Origin: Bacillus sp. FJAT-27225
GTDB taxonomy: Bacteria; Bacillota; Bacilli; Bacillales; Cytobacillaceae
Length of the DNA stretch: 64,000 nt
NCBI RefSeq assembly: GCF_001685025.1
Contig: NZ_MAYU01000021.1
Span: forward strand, 248,001-312,000
Direction of reading: 5' to 3'
Shown: piece by piece, positions 1 to 7,978 of the stretch
How the letters are laid out: the number at the start of each line of letters is the position of its first letter
Numbering within the stretch: position 1 is the first letter of the stretch
The notes under the pieces: model-generated
Database searches by the model: none
The model's input: the letters and a program-made list of their open reading frames with translations, nothing else
What the model was told of the DNA's origin: nothing
Program-made: the position numbers and the translations under genes

Positions 1-475
1 CTGGTATCGTGTTGTACAAGTATTCGGCTACCTTCCATCCATCTCTTTCCTTTATAAGAAGAAGGCCCTCGTAATGGTTATCATAGGCAACCGGCCCTTC
101 ATCTGTTCCTGGGAAAAACTCAAAAACATATGCTTTGTTCTTCTCTACCACAACTTTTGTATGATCCGAGAACTGATAGTACGGTATATAATATGGTGCG
201 AAATCTGACCCATATGTAACATACTTTCCAGATTCCTTAGCAACATTTGCATCCCAAAACAACTTGGCGTATTCATCGGTAAAATAACCAGAAAGAATGG
301 ACTCTACTTCTTCTCTTGAACGTAATTTCTCGCTTAAAGAAACTTGTGCCCTAAAAGCATCTTCCAAAAATGCGAAGATTTCATCGCGATCGGCATGGAT
401 TTCTCCATCCGTTGCATGTGGATACAAAGGCAGGGTAATCAGGAATGCACAAATTACTAATAAGGCCTTCTTCAT
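1..475 (-). CDS. Secreted protein, DUF3993-like, C-terminus cut by window edge
   Basis: The reading frame stays open from an ATG at 475 leftwards to the window edge (about 158 residues visible). The start is preceded by GGGGGAG a few bases upstream. The N-terminus MKKALLVICAFLITLPLYP is a typical Sec signal peptide. The mature part is acidic and aromatic-rich, with a helical stretch (EIFAFLEDAFRAQVSL) followed by beta-rich sequence ending EGLLLIKERDGWKVAEY. This pattern resembles the DUF3993 family of exported Bacillus proteins of unknown function, an assignment made from memory. The stop codon lies outside the window. No catalytic motif is visible. Confidence 0.7.
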   Translation of the reverse strand, partial: MKKALLVICAFLITLPLYPHATDGEIHADRDEIFAFLEDAFRAQVSLSEKLRSREEVESILSGYFTDEYAKLFWDANVAKESGKYVTYGSDFAPYYIPYYQFSDHTKVVVEKNKAYVFEFFPGTDEGPVAYDNHYEGLLLIKERDGWKVAEYLYNTIP

Positions 476-706
476 TTAAACTCCCCCTGTTGCAAATTTC
501 TGCATAGTCCTTTTATTGTATCAGCTATCCTTTGAGGCCTGTCCCAAAATAATAGCACAATTAGACATTCCTTTTTCTATACCCTTTGGTAGGTTAATTT
601 AACCAACAATACCAAAAATCCAAATTATGGAATGGCAAGTAGTTCCGCTACTAAGCATCATTTCCGCGGGGAAACTATAATTAAGGCTTGAAAAAGGAGG
701 ATAAAT

Positions 707-1504
707 TTGTTGAGAATTTATTTCCTGACAGCTCTCTTGCTTCTTCATGGTTGTGAAAATGGCCACTCTATTTCAGCAGTTGAAGAAACACGCAAAGAAG
801 AGGTTACAAGCCAAATCCCCTTAAGGCAAAATATGGGGAAGACAACCGGACATGGTGAAGGAGACATCCTTTTCAGTCCTTACGGTGGACAGAAAGAGCA
901 ATTTCCCAGCCAAGCGATGATTGACGTTGTCCAAATCAATCAAAATCCTGAACTCCGCTATGGGTGTGAAGTGACAAGTCTTGCGATGGTTCTTAACTAT
1001 GCTGGAGTTCATACAGGAAAATTGGAATTATTCAGGAGAGTAAAAAAAGATCCTGACCCTATTGTACGTACAGGCAGGGATATTACGAAATGGGGTAATC
1101 CAGCGGACGGGTTTGTAGGGGATATGACTGGTAAAAGAAGCGCGGGTTATGCCGTTTTTGACAAACCAATTGTTGATTTAGTTAATGAATATCTCCCCGG
1201 CCGTGCTGTAAACCTGACCAACAGGCCATTTGAAGATATTCTTGCCCATGTAGCCCAAGGGTATCCAGTCGTCGTTTGGACAACAGGAGATTACCGGCTA
1301 CCCGACAGATGGGAATCCTGGATGCATGGTGGAGAAAGGATTAGAACCCCTCTTGACCTGCATGCTGTTGTCCTGGTTGGTTATGATGCGAACAATGTCT
1401 ATATCAATGACCCGCTCTCCGGGAAAAAACAGCATAAAGTTAACAAAGAACAATTCATTGCTTCCTGGAAAGCACTGAAATGCCGAGCCGTTAGTTACAA
1501 ATAA
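707..1504 (+). CDS. C39-like cysteine peptidase family lipoprotein (YvpB-like)
   Basis: Start TTG at 707 (or the adjacent TTG at 710) sits 6 nt after AAGGAGG. The N-terminus is a short hydrophobic signal ending LLLLHGC, a slightly atypical lipobox with Cys16 as the likely lipidated residue. The body fits the Peptidase_C39_2 papain-like fold: YGCEVTSLAM carries the presumed nucleophile Cys87, DLHAVVLVGYD carries His219, and NDPLSG (Asn234/Asp235) supplies the third residue. Such proteins are predicted cell-surface peptidases; the substrate is unknown. The length (265 aa) is normal for the family. It appears monocistronic and is followed by a GC-rich perfect inverted repeat around 1523-1545 that lacks a clear T-tract. 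Confidence 0.8.
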   Translation: MLRIYFLTALLLLHGCENGHSISAVEETRKEEVTSQIPLRQNMGKTTGHGEGDILFSPYGGQKEQFPSQAMIDVVQINQNPELRYGCEVTSLAMVLNYAGVHTGKLELFRRVKKDPDPIVRTGRDITKWGNPADGFVGDMTGKRSAGYAVFDKPIVDLVNEYLPGRAVNLTNRPFEDILAHVAQGYPVVVWTTGDYRLPDRWESWMHGGERIRTPLDLHAVVLVGYDANNVYINDPLSGKKQHKVNKEQFIASWKALKCRAVSYK

Positions 1505-1650
1505 GACCATGGTACGCACGAGGGATGGAGCTCTCCATCCCTCTGCTATTGCCTTCGCTCCAGAATCTCAACTTCTTCAATAGCTGCCACTTTTAATCCC
1601 ATTTTTAGTTTGATAGTATAGTAGCTAAAGACCATTTCCCAGGAGAAAAG

Positions 1651-1674
1651 ATGAAGCAGGTTGGTAAACTTTAA
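1651..1674 (+). CDS. Seven-codon leader ORF overlapping the ykuE start
   Basis: ATG at 1651 follows AGGAG (1641-1645) at 5 nt, an ideal spacing. It reads MKQVGKL and stops with TAA at 1672-1674, the last A of which is the first base of the ykuE ATG (TAATG). The downstream ATG has no good Shine-Dalgarno of its own: the AGGAG is 28 nt away. The arrangement suggests ykuE is translated by coupling or reinitiation from this mini-ORF. The function of the peptide itself is unknown. Confidence 0.45.
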   Translation: MKQVGKL

Positions 1675-2543
1675 TGAACATAAAAAAGACAAGAAGAGGG
1701 TTTCTTAAAACATTATTTGGCGGGGTGCTCGCTGCAGTTGGACTTGGAACTGGCGGTTACTTTTATGCCCGTGAAATCGAACCAAGATTGCTGGACATAC
1801 AATCCCATGACATACTTCATTCATTAATACCAGTAACACTGGATGGATTCAGAATTGTCCAGTTTAGTGATACCCATATTGGATTTCATTACAGCCTGGG
1901 GCAATTGAAAACGCTGACGGAAAAAATCAACGAGCTTAAACCGGACTTAATTGTGTTTAATGGTGATTTGATTGATGACCCGAATTCCTTTGAGGACACA
2001 GATGAAATTGTAAACATTCTTAAAAAGCTTGAAGCGCCAGCTGGAAAATTTGCGGTTTATGGCAACCATGACCACGGAGGATATGGCACTGAGTTGTATC
2101 AAACCTTAATGGATAGGTCGGGTTTCTCGGTACTTTTCAATAATGGAACGACAATTACTAAATCCGGCGGATCGTTTTACTTGGCTGGCATTGATGATAA
2201 AATGCTCGGAAAGCCTAATCTTTCGAAGGCATTCGAAAATACGCCCAAGGACATATATAAAATTCTTTTATCTCATGCCCCGGACGTTGCCGACGAAGCA
2301 GCAACTTATGGTTGTCACTTTCAATTAAGCGGCCACAGCCATGGAGGCCAAATAAAAATTCCCTTATTTGGCGCACTTGTCGTTCCCCCATATGCGGAGA
2401 AATATTATGAGGGCTTTTATAGTTTAGATGGAACTGAACGCCTTACCGTATACGTGAACCGCGGACTAGGAACAACCCGCCTTCCTTTCAGGTTCCTCTC
2501 AAAGCCAGAGCTGACGGTCTTTACTTTGAAAAATAAAGCCTAA
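1674..2543 (+). CDS. ykuE: Tat-exported metallophosphoesterase, YkuE family
   Basis: 289 aa calcineurin-like phosphoesterase. Metal-binding motifs are all present in order: FSDTHIG (Asp66, His68), NGDLID (Asp98), YGNHDHG (Asn131, His132), LSHAPD (His201) and SGHSHGGQ (His221, His223). The N-terminus KKTRRGFLK followed by a hydrophobic stretch is a twin-arginine signal; B. subtilis YkuE is one of the few known Tat substrates in that species. Acts outside the membrane as a metal-dependent phosphoesterase; the physiological substrate is not established. Translation probably depends on the overlapping leader ORF. A strong terminator follows directly. Confidence 0.9.
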   Translation: MNIKKTRRGFLKTLFGGVLAAVGLGTGGYFYAREIEPRLLDIQSHDILHSLIPVTLDGFRIVQFSDTHIGFHYSLGQLKTLTEKINELKPDLIVFNGDLIDDPNSFEDTDEIVNILKKLEAPAGKFAVYGNHDHGGYGTELYQTLMDRSGFSVLFNNGTTITKSGGSFYLAGIDDKMLGKPNLSKAFENTPKDIYKILLSHAPDVADEAATYGCHFQLSGHSHGGQIKIPLFGALVVPPYAEKYYEGFYSLDGTERLTVYVNRGLGTTRLPFRFLSKPELTVFTLKNKA

Positions 2544-2546
2544 AAA

Positions 2547-2580
2547 AATCCTTTATTGAAAAGAATAAAGGATTTTTTTA
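2547..2580 (+). terminator. Rho-independent terminator of ykuE
   Basis: Perfect 11-bp stem AATCCTTTATT / AATAAAGGATT with a 6-nt loop, followed by a run of T. Its T-tract is the left target duplication of the adjacent MITE-like element. Confidence 0.9.
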
Positions 2581-2808
2581 TTAGGCTGTTTTCGCAAACT
2601 TTGTTGCTAATAGAAGAGATAAAGGTTTAGTATTCAGTTGATTGGAGCGGAAGGTGCGAGACTCCTGCGGGACAAGCGGGACAGGTGAGACCCCGCAGTC
2701 GCTTTAGCGACGAGGAGGCTCACCGCCTGCCCCGCGGAAAGCGAGCATCCTGGAGCGGAAATCAACTACTACAAAAAACAACAATCTTTTAGAAAACAGC
2801 CTTTTATT
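2577..2808. mobile_element. MITE-like palindromic element, copy 1 (220 bp plus 6-bp duplications)
   Basis: Element 2583-2802 is bounded by perfect 11-bp terminal inverted repeats AGGCTGTTTTC / GAAAACAGCCT. It is flanked on both sides by TTTATT (2577-2582 and 2803-2808), read as a target-site duplication. The interior is GC-rich and palindromic: a subterminal GTTGATT/AATCAAC pair and a central TCGCT-TT-AGCGA hairpin nested in CAGGTGAG/CTCACCGCCTG. There is no coding capacity. A diverged second copy lies at 18468-18813 in the opposite orientation. Both insertions sit at terminator T-tracts; here the right duplication also supplies the first bases of the next gene's stop codon. The element belongs to a repeat common in Bacillaceae intergenic DNA, by recall. 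Confidence 0.75.
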
Positions 2809-4939
2809 AAGAGCTGTACCCTTCAAGGATACCAACCCTGGTTTTTAAATATCTTTTCTCTATTTCGATTGCTTTGAGTGGGACTGAAAAATAAAAACCC
2901 TGTGCTTTATGGCATCCTTCATCACACAGCCAGTCCGCTTGCTCCTCAGTTTCAACCCCTTCAGCAATAACCTCGACACCTAGGCTCTTGCCAAGGTGGA
3001 TAATGGCAGATGCTATTGCAGCATCTTTTGGATTTTCGGCAATGTCCTTAATAAAAGACTTGTCGATTTTCAGGACATCAATTGGGAATTCTTTTAAATA
3101 GCTTAAAGATGAATACCCTGTGCCAAAGTCATCAACTGCTATCGTTATTCCCATTTCCTTTACGGCTTTAAGGGCTGGAATTGCCTCTTCCTTATTCTGC
3201 ATAGTACTTTCAGTTATTTCAATTTCCAAAAAAGAAGGTGAAATTAAATACTTATCCACCATAGCTTTTAAATATATAGAAAACCCAGGCTGTTGAAGTT
3301 GCTTAGGTGAAATATTGACGGCTACCCTGAAGTCATAATAGCCCTTGCCAATCCAGGTTTTTATTTGTCTGCAGGCGTGTTCGATTACCCAGTTGCCTAT
3401 AGGTACTATCATTCCAGTATCTTCTGCCAGCGGAATGAAAGTCCCCGGTGAAATTGGTCCGATTTCTTCCGAATTCCAGCGCAGGAGAGCCTCAAAGCTT
3501 TTTACCTCCCCAGTAGAAAGGTCGACCTGCGGCTGATAGGAAATGCTTAACTCTTTTTTATCAATAGCCTTCCGCAGCTGGGTCTCCAATGTTAGAATGT
3601 TTGAAATGGAAGTGTTCATATCAGACCTATAAAATTGGAAGTGTGCCCTGCCCCTATCCTTTACCCGAAACAATGCCTCATCCGCATTCTTTAATAAGGT
3701 TTCCGCGTCTTTGCCATCATTGGGGTACATACTGATTCCTATACTTGGCGAAATGTAGTATTCCTGAGAATTAAAATAAAAAGACCTCTTAAATAAAGAC
3801 AATATTCGCTGCGCAAAGAAAATCGCTGCTTTCCTGTTTGTCCCTAGCAAGAGTATATTGAATTCGTCCCCGCCCTGCCTGTACACCAGGCATTTCTCAT
3901 TCGAGCATTCGGACAAACGAACTGAAACCTTTTTTAAAAACTCATCCCCAACAAGGTGGCCGAGGGAATCATTCAAATTTTTAAAACGGTCCAAATCAAT
4001 CGATATTAGGGCAAATTCTTTTCGGTGCTTTGATGGTGAATATAGTTCCTCATTCAATTTGTCCAATAGGGCTCTGCGATTCAGCAAACCTGTTAATTGA
4101 TCATGGAACGCCATATACCGGATCATTTCAACATTTTTTGATTGCTCCGAAATATCTCTGATAATGACATAAATCCCAAGCACGTCTCCATATACAATTA
4201 TAGGTACAGTCCTTATGTGCAGGCTAAGCAAGTGGCCTTCCTGGCCAATAAAGCTGCAATCCAGTGATTCCAAAGCTTTCCCATTACCAGTATGTTCAAC
4301 GAGATTTTGAAAGCTTTCAAGGTCCTGGTCATAAACAAGATCATATATGGACATACCTTTCAGCATATACTCTGCATAACCGGACAATCCCGCAGCAGCA
4401 GGGTTTGCTTCAAGGATCATCCCTTCAAGATTAATTGAAAAAATAGCATCTATATTATGTTCAACAATCGAGCGATACCTTTGGCCGGCGTGAATAATTG
4501 CATCTTTTTCATTTAGATATGCAGTAACATCTCTGGTGATTCCAACAATATACTCTACATTCCCTGATTCATCCCTGACCGGTGTAAGAATGGTTTCGCC
4601 ATAAAATTCCTCGCCCTTTTCTGAAAAGGAACCGTCAAACATGGATGTTGATGAATCGGAATCGATTACTTTCTCGTATTCATGCTGTAAATGTGCAGCC
4701 GTTTCGGGAGGAAGGACTTCCTGAAATGTTTTACCCGTTGGATCACCTGATAAGCCTGCCCTTTGCAAGGCTGTCTCATTAGCAAAAAAATAACGAAAAC
4801 ATGGACCTCTTTCCACCTTCATAATAAAGACCATGTCCCGAATATGCTTAAAAATCAGATTGTATAAGGTTTTTTCCCTTATATCCGGCTTTAAGGCGCT
4901 ATTCGTTTTTTGTCCAGTCCGGCTTTTCATTATTTCCAT
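2807..4939 (-). CDS. PAS-PAS-GGDEF-EAL cyclic-di-GMP enzyme
   Basis: 710 aa, cytoplasmic, no membrane segment. Two PAS domains (about 25-145 and 150-270; the second ends GIYVIIRDISEQ) precede GGDEF (275-440, motif GGDEF at 356-360, intact) and EAL (450-700, EALLRW at 483, DDFGTGYS at 603, EVIAEGVE at 656, all intact). It could therefore both make c-di-GMP from GTP and hydrolyse it to pGpG; which activity dominates cannot be told. The inhibitory I-site RxxD five residues before GGDEF is absent (NEKC there), so product inhibition is not expected. PAS domains imply a bound cofactor or ligand signal. The ATG at 4939 follows GAGG. The stop codon touches the MITE duplication. Confidence 0.9.
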   Translation of the reverse strand: MEIMKSRTGQKTNSALKPDIREKTLYNLIFKHIRDMVFIMKVERGPCFRYFFANETALQRAGLSGDPTGKTFQEVLPPETAAHLQHEYEKVIDSDSSTSMFDGSFSEKGEEFYGETILTPVRDESGNVEYIVGITRDVTAYLNEKDAIIHAGQRYRSIVEHNIDAIFSINLEGMILEANPAAAGLSGYAEYMLKGMSIYDLVYDQDLESFQNLVEHTGNGKALESLDCSFIGQEGHLLSLHIRTVPIIVYGDVLGIYVIIRDISEQSKNVEMIRYMAFHDQLTGLLNRRALLDKLNEELYSPSKHRKEFALISIDLDRFKNLNDSLGHLVGDEFLKKVSVRLSECSNEKCLVYRQGGDEFNILLLGTNRKAAIFFAQRILSLFKRSFYFNSQEYYISPSIGISMYPNDGKDAETLLKNADEALFRVKDRGRAHFQFYRSDMNTSISNILTLETQLRKAIDKKELSISYQPQVDLSTGEVKSFEALLRWNSEEIGPISPGTFIPLAEDTGMIVPIGNWVIEHACRQIKTWIGKGYYDFRVAVNISPKQLQQPGFSIYLKAMVDKYLISPSFLEIEITESTMQNKEEAIPALKAVKEMGITIAVDDFGTGYSSLSYLKEFPIDVLKIDKSFIKDIAENPKDAAIASAIIHLGKSLGVEVIAEGVETEEQADWLCDEGCHKAQGFYFSVPLKAIEIEKRYLKTRVGILEGYSS

Positions 4940-5097
4940 AAAATCATCCTCTAAACACAGTGAATTCTATACAAAATGCAGAAACAGCAAATGGTTTATT
5001 TTCAAAATTCTACATATTTCACGCTATGTCTATCATACTATAAGAATTTTCGTACGGGGAGTGTATTTAGAAACTTTTACTTAAAACTGTAAAAAAC

Positions 5098-5150
5098 TTG
5101 CACAAAAAGGAAGAAATAACATATCATATTGATATATCAACTCGATATAT
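5098..5150 (+). promoter_or_regulatory. Promoter with overlapping palindromic operator of the PadR gene
   Basis: Candidate -35 TTGCAC (5098-5103) and -10 TATCAT (5122-5127) with an 18-bp spacer. Overlapping the -10 are ATATCA-TAT-TGATAT (5121-5135) and the perfect palindrome TTGATATATCAA (5129-5140), followed by CGATATATAT. PadR proteins usually repress their own promoter through such dyads, so autoregulation is inferred. Confidence 0.5.
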
Positions 5151-5175
5151 ATACTTTCTCTTCTGGGAGGACATC

Positions 5176-5787
5176 ATGTCTATTGAACATTCGATATTGG
5201 CAGTTATTAGTTTCAAACCGAGCTCCGGATATGATATTAAAGCCGAATTTGAACATAAGGGTGCTGGCCTTTACTGGGGTATGAGTTATGGCAGCATCTA
5301 TCCTAAATTAAAAAAGCTAGAAGAACACGGATTAATTGTTGCATCTGAAGCAAATTCGGCAGGACGTAAAAAAACGCTTTATGAACTGACAGGCGAAGGA
5401 TGGAGAGAGCTTGAAAAGTGGCTGGCCGAACCTCCAGAATATCCGGTTATCAAAGATGAGTTATTTATGAAGATTGCAGCATGGCATGAGGAAATGGATT
5501 CGGATGTACTTATAGCTCATTTAAAAGCCAGGAAAGCAAAAAGTAAGGAGTTGCTGGACTTTGTAATAAAATGGCCAGAGAATAATCAATCCTTTGTCAG
5601 TGGTATTGGGAAACTAGGAATTCTATATGTTAAAACCAAGCTTGAAGCTGAAATAAAATGGATTGACGATACGATTGCCGCTTTGGAACAGAAAGATATT
5701 CCTGAGGCTCAGGATCCCTCCAGCCTTGGAGCAGGAATTAAAAAAAGGCGCAGGAATGCGCTGCAAGGGGAAAAAAACTATGAATAA
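5176..5787 (+). CDS. PadR-family transcriptional regulator
   Basis: 203 aa starting at ATG 5176, 5 nt after GGGAGG; a longer in-frame opening from TTG 5098 runs through the promoter and is not used. The N-terminal winged helix shows the PadR pattern: SIEHSILAVISFKPSSGYDIK, then YGSIYPKLKKLEEHGLI. The C-terminal part (about 90-190) is the helical PadR dimerization domain. Its stop overlaps the next gene, an MFS exporter, by 8 nt, so the two are one operon. PadR regulators beside an efflux pump usually sense a toxic compound the pump removes; the ligand is unknown. The last 20 residues are very basic. Confidence 0.85.
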   Translation: MSIEHSILAVISFKPSSGYDIKAEFEHKGAGLYWGMSYGSIYPKLKKLEEHGLIVASEANSAGRKKTLYELTGEGWRELEKWLAEPPEYPVIKDELFMKIAAWHEEMDSDVLIAHLKARKAKSKELLDFVIKWPENNQSFVSGIGKLGILYVKTKLEAEIKWIDDTIAALEQKDIPEAQDPSSLGAGIKKRRRNALQGEKNYE

Positions 5788-7042
5788 TATGTTTACAGTC
5801 TTAAAAAATAAGCCCTTCAGGTCCCTCTTTACCGCACAGGTTTTTTCGGATATGGGAAACTGGCTCGATTTCGTCGCTATCCAAATTATCGTTGCCTATC
5901 AGTGGGGACTTGACGAGTCGGCAATAGCGTCTGTCATTATTGTGATGGGACTCCCTTGGGTTATTATCGGGCCATTTGCAGGAGTATGGGTGGAAAGGCT
6001 TCCTAAAAAGGCTGTCATGGTTATAACAATGGCCATGAAGTTTATCTTTGTTTTGGGGCTTTACTATTCACCGAATCTCTATGTTCTCCTTCTATTTGTA
6101 TTTCTAAAAGGTTCAGCTGCCGCTTTATATGACCCGGCACGCCAAAGTATGATTAGGCAAACAGTAAGTGAAGATGAACTTCCACAAGCCGTGACACTCA
6201 GCCAGTTATCCGTTAATTCAACGAAAATCATTGGCCCGGCTCTGGGCGCTGCCCTTATTGCTCTTTTTGGAGCAAAGAGCCCTTTTCTTTTCGAAATGGC
6301 TGGTTTTGCTATTGGGATTTTATTTTTACTAAAACTTCCTGCGGGCAGACCTATATCTTTACCAACCGAAATTTCAGAGCCAAAACCAAAATTTATATCC
6401 GAATTCCTTGCAGGGATTCGCCACATCATCCGTACTCCTCTCCTAAGATTATCGGTACTGCTGTCTGCAGCTGCATTTTTCATTATTTTCCTATACGACG
6501 GTTTGTTCGTCTTTATCGCACAGGCTATAGGCTTCACCAGCGAAAATTTCGGCCTTCTAGTCAGTGCCGTAGGTTGTGGAAGCGTGGCTGGTTCACTCTT
6601 CCTTGGTTCCTGGATACGGTGGAAATCCTTTCCGATTGCTTTAATGGCTGGTTCGTCCGTTTTCAGCGGGTTCTTGATTGTCAGCTTGGGGCTGGGCGGT
6701 ATGCATGTATTTTCAATGGAAGAGTGGGGATGGCTTACAGGTGCTTTTTTGCTGGGAGTACTTGGAGCAAGCCAGTCTGTTCCCTACGGATATGTGCTTC
6801 AATCAGAAACTCCTAATGAAATGATGGCAAGAGTGTCGGCAGCCGCTTCTGCTATACAGACATTCTCCATGCTGATTGCTCCCGCCGCAGGAGCCCTCCT
6901 GGCAAAACTTTGGGGAGTATCCAGTGTACTATTGGGTGCTGGCGCTGCCACAAGCTTTTTGGGAATGTTTTTAGTAATCTTGTTATTTACAAAACAAAAG
7001 CACCTTTCTGAAAGAAAGCTTTCTGGATACGAGCAGGCATAG
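5780..7042 (+). CDS. MFS efflux transporter (MFS_3 / macrolide-efflux type)
   Basis: 420 aa with about 12 membrane segments. The chosen start ATG 5780 (MNNMFTVLKNKPFRSLFTAQVFSD) follows AAGGGG and overlaps the PadR stop by 8 nt. The N-terminus and the loop motif GVWVERLPKKAVMV, a variant of MFS motif A, place it with the enterobactin/macrolide exporter-like branch. PARQSMIRQTVSEDELPQAV after the fourth helix is typical of that branch. It presumably exports an antibiotic or other amphiphile by proton antiport under control of the upstream PadR. The substrate cannot be read from the sequence. Confidence 0.85.
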   Translation: MNNMFTVLKNKPFRSLFTAQVFSDMGNWLDFVAIQIIVAYQWGLDESAIASVIIVMGLPWVIIGPFAGVWVERLPKKAVMVITMAMKFIFVLGLYYSPNLYVLLLFVFLKGSAAALYDPARQSMIRQTVSEDELPQAVTLSQLSVNSTKIIGPALGAALIALFGAKSPFLFEMAGFAIGILFLLKLPAGRPISLPTEISEPKPKFISEFLAGIRHIIRTPLLRLSVLLSAAAFFIIFLYDGLFVFIAQAIGFTSENFGLLVSAVGCGSVAGSLFLGSWIRWKSFPIALMAGSSVFSGFLIVSLGLGGMHVFSMEEWGWLTGAFLLGVLGASQSVPYGYVLQSETPNEMMARVSAAASAIQTFSMLIAPAAGALLAKLWGVSSVLLGAGAATSFLGMFLVILLFTKQKHLSERKLSGYEQA

Positions 7043-7065
7043 GCCTGCTCATTATTGACATTTTT
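7031..7065 (+). terminator. Weak terminator-like hairpin after the MFS gene
   Basis: GAGCAGGC / GCCTGCTC stem (7031-7050) spans the MFS stop codon and is followed after about 9 nt by TTTTT. The T-tract is displaced, so termination may be inefficient. Confidence 0.4.
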
Positions 7066-7101
7066 AAAAGGAGAGCAGAATCGTATCTGAAAAGAAGATG
7101 C

Positions 7102-7129
7102 TTTCTAATCATGAGAAATGGGGTATAAT
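7102..7129 (+). promoter_or_regulatory. Candidate SigA promoter for ykyB
   Basis: Perfect -10 TATAAT (7124-7129), 16 bp after a poor -35 TTTCTA (7102-7107), about 36 nt upstream of the ykyB start. Confidence 0.4.
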
Positions 7130-7164
7130 AGGAGTAGATCCTATAAATCGAAAGGAGACTTTGC

Positions 7165-7623
7165 TTGAATAGCAACAGGACACATCCCCTTGCAAACCTG
7201 TCAGTCCAGGAACTCTCCCAGGCAATTTATATTGTTAACCGGCATGCCAAGACTGCTCCCAATCCAAAGTATCTTTATCTTTTAAAACACGAGTCCATTA
7301 AGAAAATGCTCCGCGAAGGTAAAGCAAGGAAAGTCGGTCTGCACTTTTCAAATAGGCCAAAGAACAGCCAACAGCAGTCCGATGTGCTGGTCGAGTGCGG
7401 AGAATACACATTTCATGTCCCGCCCGAAAAAAAGGACTTTACAAACCTTCCCCACCTTGGGCAGTTAAATGATTTGATCCGCAATCCAAAAGCCTCCATT
7501 TCACTTGCTAAGGCTAAGGCAATCCTCCAAGCTTATACCGGCATCAAAGAAACCCAGGAACCGCCAGCCAGGAAACGGACATATCAAAAACCAGTCTTTA
7601 AAAAGCTGGGTGAAAGTTATTAA
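7165..7623 (+). CDS. ykyB: YkyB family conserved protein
   Basis: 152 aa, starting with TTG at 7165, seven bases after AGGAG. The sequence LANLSVQELSQAIYIVNRHAK ... LLKHESIKKML matches my memory of YkyB, a small cytoplasmic protein conserved in Bacillus with no established function. The middle is basic (GKARKVGLHFSNRPKNSQQQS) and a beta-rich segment (VLVECGEYTFHVPPEKKDF) follows. It is a single-gene unit with its own promoter and terminator. In B. subtilis it lies near ykuE, as here. Confidence 0.85.
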   Translation: MNSNRTHPLANLSVQELSQAIYIVNRHAKTAPNPKYLYLLKHESIKKMLREGKARKVGLHFSNRPKNSQQQSDVLVECGEYTFHVPPEKKDFTNLPHLGQLNDLIRNPKASISLAKAKAILQAYTGIKETQEPPARKRTYQKPVFKKLGESY

Positions 7624-7630
7624 TAAGCTG

Positions 7631-7662
7631 GGGCTCTCCAAAGCTATCGGGAGCCTCTTTTT
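7631..7662 (+). terminator. Terminator of ykyB
   Basis: GGCTC / GAGCC stem extended by CC/GG pairs, followed by CTCTTTTT. Confidence 0.7.
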
Positions 7663-7738
7663 CATGGATTGATTACTTTTCAGCCCTTGCAGCTAAACCC
7701 TAAATAGAGATATTGCGCTCCCCACTAGTTTTCCTGTA

Positions 7739-7978
7739 GGATAAAGTGAAACTTCCATCAGTGGTGACTTTCCACTGATGGTTAGTCCCGTTCTACTGCC
7801 GCTAATTCGCCTAATGGCGTGGCGATTAAGCGGCACTACGAACCCGATTGGTTCAACTAAGCCGCTGAGACAGCACAGCGGCAAGTTTCACTGTATTTCA
7901 CCAATCGGGCATATAGGGACAGTTGCCTCTGTAAGAGGCTTGACTTCCCCTTAATGCGGGATAAAGTGAAACTTCCAT
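7739..7978. repeat. Structured repeat element, copy A, with terminal direct repeats
   Basis: Begins and ends with the identical 20-mer GGATAAAGTGAAACTTCCAT (7739-7758 and 7959-7978). Between them are strong stems: CCATCAGTGG/CCACTGATGG (7755-7764/7772-7781), a bulged GCCGCT..CGCC / GGCG..AGCGGC stem (about 7798-7834), GCCGCTG/CAGCGGC (7861-7867/7876-7882) and GCCTCT/AGAGGC (7925-7939). Long-range complements are AGTGAAACTT (7745-7754) with AAGTTTCACT (7883-7892), and CCCGATTGGT (7843-7852) with ACCAATCGGG (7900-7909). These two cross, so they form a pseudoknot or alternatives. No protein-like reading frame. A diverged relative is at 49258-49515. It lies between two terminators in a convergent gap; transcription strand unknown. 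Confidence 0.7.

Noticed and set aside
1523-1545. Perfect GGGATGGAG/CTCCATCCC inverted repeat after the C39-like gene as terminator
   Set aside because: No T-tract after the stem; cannot be called a rho-independent terminator, though it may be an mRNA-end structure.
7693-7884. 63-codon minus-strand frame inside the structured repeat
   Set aside because: Composed entirely of repeat stems; relatives of the element differ by indels, so the frame is accidental.
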